DNA of 64,000 bases from positions 18,697,274-18,761,273 of the forward strand of contig CM046350.1 of NCBI GenBank assembly GCA_025403435.1. Reading direction: 5' to 3'. The translations under genes were made by a program, and so were the position numbers. Positions 56,746-64,000 of this stretch are shown here, piece after piece. Position 1 is the first letter of the stretch, and each line of letters starts with the position of its first letter. Below the pieces are notes generated by a model. The model did not search any database. It saw only the letters and a list, made by a program, of their open reading frames with translations, and was not told the origin of the DNA. This DNA is from Artocarpus heterophyllus (taxonomy: Eukaryota > Streptophyta > Magnoliopsida > Rosales > Moraceae).

Positions 56746-57370
56746 AGTCCAAGGTTATTTAGTTTGGAGGGTTGTTATTTGGAGTTTGACAATATTGGAG
56801 TGGCTGAGGAGTTAAAGATTCTTGAGGTAATTGCTTGGGAAATTCGGCAGACCCGAAACGTTTTAATCCATTAGAAGAGATCTGATACGGCCTTTGATGT
56901 TTTGGGTATGGTTGGGGGTTGCTTGGCTGATTTTCAATTCTCCTCTAAGGCCTGAAAGTTGGACCTTAGCCGAAGTAGAAGTGTCCTATTAATAAGATTG
57001 TGTGAAAATGTTTTAAACCTCATATGGCAGAATGCTTGGCTGCTCGCGAGGGACTCCTTCCGGCGTGCAAATTGGAGCTGCATATTGATGCTATCGAGAC
57101 TGATGATATTCCTCTCTCATAAAAGGTCCAATCTTTATGCTCCCGTGGTGTGGATAGTATACTAATTGAAGGTGTCCTGGGGCTCAGGAGAGCCAATGCG
57201 TTTGTAATCATGTGTTTATGTTCCTAGGAAAACTAATGAGGTGGTTTGGTTTCAAGTGATGACATTACTAGCTAGTTTTGGTTTCAATTGCTCTGTGAAC
57301 TGTATTTTCTCTGAGGCTATTTCATTATCTATTGCCTCTACTGTGTTAGCCGATTTGGCTTGATAATGAA
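56746..57370 (+). mobile_element. LINE fragment, RNase H-like region
   Basis: Translation shows ELKILEVIAWEIRQTRNVLI near 56805-56870, then MAECLAAREGLLPACKLELH near 57024 and EGVLGLRRANAF near 57168-57205. This matches the RNase H (RVT_3-type) tail following zf-RVT in plant LINE relics and continues 54680-54965 after the intervening 1.8 kb. Frameshifts and stops are present. Confidence 0.6.
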
Positions 57371-58794
57371 TTACGGTCTTTAACTGAAGAAGAAAAAATA
57401 AAAAGAATAAAGGAGTCTCTTTTTTTTTATTATTTTTTTTATCTATAAAAAAGAAAACTTTACTTTTGAATCATGCGGTTTGATATATAACTTATTGTTA
57501 TATAACCTCGAAAGCTTAATAAGCTCAGCTCAACAAGACTCTAGGCCCAACATGAAGAGGTGGCCTCGATGGCCTAATAATAATCAAAATGTGCAAGTCA
57601 TGTGGGCGAGACACTTGAAGGCACAAGACCAGCATTAATTCCCACTTTTCAAACTATGAAGGTCAACATGACAAAGGAAAACAACTCACAGTTGAAAGGT
57701 TTAGAGATAATCCCTTGATTTTATTTTTATTTATTTAAATTCATTTGAGTTAATTGCAAAGGGTTATAAATAGGAGACTAAAACTAAAAAAAATAAAAAG
57801 CACAAAATCTCTCTCTTATTAAAGCGTGTAACCATTCGAAAGTTTCCCTTTTTTTTTTATAGACATAGTTTTTCAAAAAATGAACCACTATAAATCTACT
57901 ATGTCTCATTTATTTTTCTGTAATTGTTTTTTATTAAATTCATAAATGTATTATTATAACGAGATCAATTTTTCTGAGAATACGGTTGACCAATATTCAC
58001 CGGGAACACATGGTTATGCAAATCTTGAAATCACCAACGACACTATTAGCTGTCTCTGAAGAAAAGTTATATTCACATTTGGTTGTGCTTTTTTAGAGAA
58101 GTGTCCCAACTTTGAACCGACAGAGTATTGTGAAATACTTATTTGGGAGGGAGAAGCACAACAAAGTTAGGACAAACAGTTTTGGCTAGACGCGCTTAGG
58201 AAGATAAAATATAACATGCACGCATACAAGACGCCTACATATATATATAAAAAAATATTATCTGTATCTAGAATGCCACAATTCAGATAAGATACTTTTG
58301 AAATGGCACTACTTTTCTCACTTAGATAGGCATTAAGAGGCATAAGAAAAATGTGAGCTTTTTGGAGCTGAAATAATTCAATATGTCAACTTGAAAATTT
58401 TTTCCCGACAGAAAAATGTCAAATTTAACGCCAAGGAAGGTGTCAAACCTTTTTATTTTGGGCTAAAAAGATATATATTGAATCAATTGGTTTATTACTT
58501 TTCGAAAACTTTATTGACCACTTTCTATATTCAAAGGATTAATAAATACGTTCTTCCAAGCATTTATTTATATGCATTAAATACGTTCTTGGAAAATCCT
58601 TTTAGCCTTTTTTTTTTTAATATACAAACCTGTCTTTTTTCGCCCTTTCTTCATGGAAAAATAGAGGAAGTTATAACATACGAAGACTGATTTCTTCAAA
58701 CGAATGAGAGAATGAATTGTTGAATGATGAGCGTGTTCTTATCGACAAAACCGAGGCTGCGAGTGAGATACATGATAAACGTAGAGAAATTCAT
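57371..58794. other. Intergenic region, no gene seen
   Basis: AT-rich with poly-T near 57420. The open frame at 58391-58690 is Phe/Tyr/Asn-rich and has no recognisable motif. Confidence 0.5.
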
Positions 58795-58900
58795 ACATTC
58801 TATAGTAACAATAAAAAAAATCGTTACAGTGTAAAACTCTCACATGCTACAGTAAAAATAGTTCTAACCAACGGTTCTCACCACACTTTCAAACACTCTA
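58795..58900. mobile_element. MITE, Tourist-like, truncated or diverged copy
   Basis: Contains CTCACATGCTACAGTAAAAA, GGTTCTCACCACAC and the right end TCAAACACTCTA followed by TTA (58901-58903). The left terminus is not recognisable. Confidence 0.5.
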
Positions 58901-58903
58901 TTA

Positions 58904-61529
58904 AAGTCCCACGATAATCATTTATGAGCCTCATCGTGTAGGCCCCACTTGTTTTTTGTCAAAACCACGTCACAAAAATCATTATTTATTACCATCGTCC
59001 TGTCCTAAGTCCCCAAAGCAATACTTTTTCACATTATCCACAAAAATAAAAGAATATACAATTATTCCTAGGGTAGATCCTTTATTTATTGATTTATTTA
59101 TTTCTCTATTTATTTATTTTTACATATCTATTTTGTTTTTCTCAGTAATATTCTTAATTTCCTATTGTTAGTTCATTGAATTGGGAGGTTTGGCTTTGCC
59201 TTTGTCGCATTCAGGTGTTGATAACCCACTTGCCAAACGTCATGGCCTTGTATTTTGACAAATGAGAATCAAATTAGAAAATGGGCCAACTTTCATTTTG
59301 TGCTTACCAAACTAGCTTTAATTTAATTAACTCTTCAAAAAAAAAAAAAGACTTTGCTTTTAATTAAGACAATGCATACTTTAATCCATCTATTACCCTA
59401 AATTCAGAAAAATAAATAAATAAATCCATCAACTACCCTCCAAAATAATCAATTATGAGACTGATTTTGAAGTTTATCTTATTTGTTTGATATACTTGAT
59501 TCCACAAGCATAAAAATCATAGAATGCAGGTCCAGATTAAGTGTCATAAATTTTGTGAAAAATTTGATTCAATACTTGATAAATGTTAGTTCATGTTCAA
59601 GTTCAAGTTTACTAGAAAATATAAAGAAAACAGTGAAAAAAAGAAGGAGAATAAGGGCGACCACGAAAAAAGTTAGAACTACTTACAAAGAGCGATTTAT
59701 TTATTTATTTTTTAAGCAAGACCTGTACAACTATTCTTCGTCTTGGAATAAATTATATTAGGGACAAAAGGCTAATTGTTCCCCATAACGGGCTATGTCA
59801 ACATTACTTGATTGTCTCATTAGTTATAAAAAAGTGATATTGTCTGTCACTTAATTATGACTCCATATAGACATTACTTAGGGCATTTTCGACCCATTTT
59901 ATTATTTTCGTGTTGTTTTTGTACAAAAATAATACAATTTTAGCATCGAACTTAAAGTTTATCTACAACTCAATAATATCAAAAGTTGCACCCAAAGAAA
60001 TATTCCCTGTATATTCTTTCCTTTTAATTACCAACAATTAATCTATTTAACCAATTATTAAGAAAGAATTATTTATCCATAATTATAATGTTTAAAGTTA
60101 TAATTTTAAATTATAATGTTTAAGTATTATTACAAATAATAACAAATAGTTAAATTACATAAAAATATTCTACTTAAACATTATAATTTCAAATTAAATT
60201 ATATTAACTCGAATAAGTAAACAACACTATATTAGTAGTGTTATCTATGCAATATGAGATGCATGTTTTTTTTTTTTTTTTTTTTTTTTTTCTGTGGTGT
60301 TTTATTTCTATATAATTCTTGTTAATGTATGTATTTTAAATGGTGATGTTTTCATTTTTTTATTGCATATTAAGCATAATTTTTGAATAATTTAAAAAAG
60401 ATTAGGGAAAACAATAATTTGCATTTTCGAGGGAAATTAAAAATAATATAAATTTTTGGATAAATTTTAAAACCCGAAATAAAAGGAAATCAAATGGTTT
60501 GCCTCATCTGAACAATGTTGCAGAAAATAAGGTGCAATACTATACCAAATGCCAAATAATGTTGGCATTTAGCGTAAGCTTGGAGCTTATTTTTGTTCAG
60601 GCTTGTACTATCAATTAAGATGTTTAAAAGAATAATTAAAAATATTAATTTAAATTATAAATAATATAACATTTTTATATATTATAATAAAAAATTATAA
60701 TATAAAATTTTTATATATTATAATTTTTTAAACTCAAGCTGGTCATTTAAACATGACACCTAAAAGAGTCACCACATGACATATGTAGTCTCTTTTTTTT
60801 AACTGATTTGACCATTTTTCACGTGTTACCTGTTAAGTAGTGCTCGTTAACGATAAACTTAGCAGTTCACAATCCCAGATAAAAGGGGAAAGAAGAGGAA
60901 AAAAAGAAAAAAAGAAAAAAGAAAAAAAGGGGAAAATCCATTAACTGTAAATTTTTAACGGCGTCGTTTGTCGGCCGTTTCACTTTCTTCTTTCCAGCCT
61001 TGCAGGGAATGGCGTCGGTCAAATTACAGTGTTATTACAGGCTGTCCTGGGCCAAAAAAAAAAACCAAAACTCTATCTACAGTCACCGCAAGAACCGTAC
61101 CAACTGTTCACGTTCCCTCCGTTTCCTTCCTTCCACTCACAATCCAATTAGAGAATAGAAGGGAGCCGCTACCAGATACAGAGAATCTCAGCCTCAGGTG
61201 ACGTTAAGTCACGGTTCCACGTTAGTCAAAAGTCAACAAAACCCCTTCTTCCTCTTTAAGTCTTTATTACCTCCACGTGCTTCGTTGGCCTGCCCCGAAA
61301 CTTATTCCTACGCGCCTTCCAAACTCCGAGGGTGGACCACACTCACCTCACATTTTCTCCTGCGTAGCCATATAATATTAGTACAACTATTTATCAACGG
61401 AAAATCAAAACATACTTTTCCCAACGAAACCGTTGCGAGGATATAGCAATTTTCAAGCAAAAAGTCATTATTATTCTTATTATATTTATCTTTTTTTCTC
61501 GATCTGTCTGAAACTGAAAGGAAGGGAAA
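58904..61529. other. Intergenic region and promoter of the ILK-type kinase gene
   Basis: AT-rich. A T-run of about 31 bases is at 60267-60291 and beyond, purine runs are at 60890-60935, and a G-box-like CCACGTGC is at 61272. A TATA-like CCATATAATATTA is at about 61368. The stretch 60960-61500 is more GC-rich and probably contains the promoter and 5' UTR; its open frames (60968-61201) have no recognisable domain. Confidence 0.45.
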
Positions 61530-64000
61530 ATGGAGGCCACGAAAACGGCGCCGTTGAGGTTCACTCTTGGGAAGCAGTCGTCGATGGCGCCGGGGCGGGA
61601 GTTTGAGCAGCCGCCCCAGCCTGCGCCAGAAGAGGATGACTCGGTGGAGGTGGATCCAGGAGTGAGGCTGATGTACTTGGCCAACGAAGGCGATTTGGCG
61701 GGAATCAAGGAGCTCCTGGACTCCGGGATCGACGTTAATTTTCGCGACATCGACGATCGGACGGCTCTGCATGTCGCCGCCTGCCAGGGCCTCAGCGACG
61801 TCGTCGAGCTACTTCTCCAGCGCGGCGCCAAGGTCGACACAGAGGACCGGTGGGGCAGCACTGTAAGTATCGCCGATGCTTGATTTTTACTCTCTTTCTC
61901 TTCTTTTTTTTTTTTCTTTTTTTTGGGGGGCGGGGGAAGAAAAAGATTCGATTTTGTGGAGGAATTGTTTAATGTTAATAATGTCGTATGATGAACAGCC
62001 TCTTGCAGATGCGGTTCATTACAATAACCACGATGTCATCAAAATTCTTGAAAAACATGGCGCGAAACCTCTGGTGGGTAATATATATATAAATTTTTTT
62101 TCAATTTTTTGGGTTTTTTTTTTTGCTATTTATAATTCCCATTTTTTTTTTCATGTATGTTTTCTTGTATGATTTTCAGATGGCGCCTAATCCGATGCAT
62201 GTTAGATATGCCCGTGAGGTTCCCGAATATGAGATTGACCCAAAGGAGCTTGATTTCACCAATAGTGTTGAGATTGATAAGGTAAATTTAACAATTTGAT
62301 GTTTTTCCACATTGTTTCAAGTCAATGTCTCGTTATTTGATAGATTAATTATCAACGAAAAAAAAACTTTGGATTGATGTTTCTGCAATTAGTGCCTCCT
62401 TTACACTCTGCTGAATTTTTCTTATTTAATAAAGGAATCAAAGAAATCTTCCCAGTGGGTATTGATTATTCGACCTTCACTTCATCTTCATAGGGAGAAG
62501 ACATTTGATTTGAATGAAAATTAAATTCTATTTAAATTTCAATTGCAATTTCCTTGTGGGCTAGGGCATAATACTATAATACTAAATCAATTCCTTGCTC
62601 ATTTAGCAAAAAAAAAAAAAAAAAGGGTGCGAAGTGAATTCCTTGCTCAACTTGCATTTATATCCTGTTTGACTTAACAATTGCCTTTTATTTCTCTTTC
62701 ATTCTGAAAATGCAACGTTGTGGGATGCCTCAGGGGACCTTCCATATTGCGTCATGGCGTGGGATAGAGGTTGCTGTGAAGAAACTTGGGGAGGGATTGA
62801 TTGCTGACGAGGATAAAGTGTGGGTTGTCTGTAAACTGCTGCTGATTTGGCATTTTTAGTTACTATTATGGTCTTTAAAACATTTTTCTTTTTCCTTGCA
62901 GGAGGGCATTTAGAGATGAACTCGCACTGTTTCAGAAAATACGGCATCCAAATGTAGTCCAGTTTTTGGGTGCTGTGACTCAAAGTAGCCCCATTATGAT
63001 TGTGACAGAATATTTGCCCAAGGTTTTTTCTCATACTTTTGATTAGTGACTTGTATACTTCTGGAAAATCAATTAATATGTGAGGTTCTTTAGTATTAAT
63101 TGTGTACATTTTAGGTTTGTGCTTCTGCAATGATAATTTTCCCCTCATATTTTTATCCACTTTTTGTTTTTTCTCCCGATCTTAGGGAAATTGAATAGGA
63201 GTTTTGGTTGTAAACGTAATCTATTGTACCTATTTAGTCTTCTACTTTGTTTTGTTGGTTTTCCTAGGTCTTTCAGCATGTAGAGTGGAGAGAACTGTCA
63301 GGGTAGTATATGTTAGATTGATTAATACCATTTATTTGCTGTATTTTTATGGTGCAGGGAGACCTTCGTGCGTTTTTAAATAGAAAAGGAGCACTAAAAC
63401 CATCAACAGCTGTTAAATTTGCACTTGATATTGCAAGGTCTCTTACTCTTTCAAACCACACTGACCTATCAATTTGGAGAAGTCTTATGCCAATAACAGC
63501 AAAATATTTTGGATGTTTGCAGGGGAATGAGCTATTTGCATGAAAATAAGCCAGAACCAATAATTCACCGCGATCTTGAGCCTTCGTGAGTTCTATTAGG
63601 AATACATATTGTAATTGTCTGCACCTTTCATATAGTCTAAAAGATTGGAGTTTTATTTTATTTTATTTCTTTGCTTACCTGCAAGAGAACAGAAATATAC
63701 TAAGGGATGATTGTGGACGCCTAAAAGTAGCAGATTTTGGAGTTAGCAAGTTGCTCACAGTTAAGGAGGATAGACCTCTTACCTGTCAAGAAACTTCTTG
63801 TGAGTGTTGCTTCTAGTTGTTTCCGTTATAGTTAAATGTTGCAAGGAGTAATGTATTTTAATTTTTATTGAAGGGAATATCTAATTGTATAATTTCCATA
63901 CCATGATTGATGTTTTGCTTAAATTTCTTTTATTTAAATCTGCTTAATAGGTTACTAATCTGTAGTTTCTAAGTGGAATTTTTAAATTGTCACTGGCAGG
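61530..64000 (+). CDS. Ankyrin-repeat protein kinase, integrin-linked kinase-like (Raf-like MAPKKK), 3' end outside window
   Basis: Exons 61530-61862, 61999-62073, 62180-62281, 62734-62819, 62902-63022, 63358-63437, 63523-63585 and 63693-63799. The ninth begins at base 64000 after GGCAG. Visible coding is about 323 aa. Order: N-terminal RFTLGKQSS (family mark), ankyrin repeats at about residues 45-135 (GIDVNFRDIDDRTALHVAAC), linker EVPEYEIDP, kinase domain from about 170. The ATP lysine is K186 in EVAVKK, HRD is 281-283 (IIHRDLEPSN) and DFG is 301-303 (VADFGVSKL). The Gly loop is degenerate (GTFHIASWRG) and HRDLE replaces HRDLK, both usual in this group. It is most like the Arabidopsis At4g18950 type, a Raf-like kinase linked to blue-light control of the guard-cell proton pump. 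Substrate inferred, not seen. Confidence 0.92.

Noticed and set aside
61308..61861. Minus-strand frames of about 155 codons at the kinase start
   Set aside because: Antisense shadows of the first exon of the ankyrin kinase gene and its 5' UTR.
63560..63585. HRDLE instead of HRDLK in the kinase catalytic loop, as a possible pseudokinase mark
   Set aside because: This substitution is normal for this ankyrin/ILK-type group, and the VAVK lysine, HRD and DFG motifs are all present.

Overview
This is a 64 kb piece of nuclear DNA from a plant, almost certainly a eudicot. It is AT-rich. Four spliced genes have GT-AG introns and plant-typical products, and between them lie Ty1/copia retrotransposons, LINE debris, MITEs, SINE-like relics and microsatellites. 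I see no tRNA, rRNA, CRISPR or bacterial-type operon structure. I do not assign a species.

Genes, all on the + strand: (1) a six-exon MACPF-domain protein of the NSL1/CAD1 family (22426-26990, 561 aa); (2) an NRT1/PTR-family (NPF) transporter, most like subfamily 4 (29885-33330, about 592 aa, six exons if the first exon carries only the ATG); (3) a three-exon cyclic phosphodiesterase of the plant CPDase/2H family (51963-54144, 189 aa); (4) an ankyrin-repeat, integrin-linked-kinase-type Raf-like protein kinase (from 61530). The right edge of the window cuts gene 4 one base into its ninth exon. Genes 3 and 4 are neighbours, as their homologues are in Arabidopsis (At4g18930 and At4g18950, from memory). 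This is probably conserved microsynteny.

Layout: 1-7075 is gene-free and built from duplicated non-coding modules, two tandem-repeat arrays, a MITE and a SINE-like relic. 7076-15712 is an old, decayed copia element interrupted by a younger full-length copia element (element 1, 8274-13610, 5-bp target duplication GGTAC). 15.9-17.58 kb looks like a long LTR in minus orientation. 17.6-22.4 kb is intergenic. Genes 1 and 2 follow, then a minus-strand copia element (element 2, 33851-40464, duplication ATATT). 40.5-51.1 kb is a pile of relics: a third copia gag remnant, a truncated and internally deleted relative of element 1 (element 4, 43382-44672), two inverted copies of a GGTTC-rich repeat, and a full-length relative of element 1 (element 3, 45763-51071, duplication GGCAG). 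Gene 3 follows, then LINE debris split by other sequence, AT-rich intergenic DNA and gene 4.

The four genes form no shared pathway. The retrotransposons are all coding-defective; many of their stop codons are C-to-T or G-to-A changes, as expected from decay of methylated, silenced copies. I found no convincing undescribed biological system. The most useful leads are the CPDase alternative start with an overlapping uORF and loss of one structural cysteine, the ATG-only first exon of the transporter, the antisense LTR promoter facing the transporter's 3' end, the GC-rich palindromic minisatellite inside one retrotransposon family's LTRs, and the inverted repeat pair around 42-45 kb.
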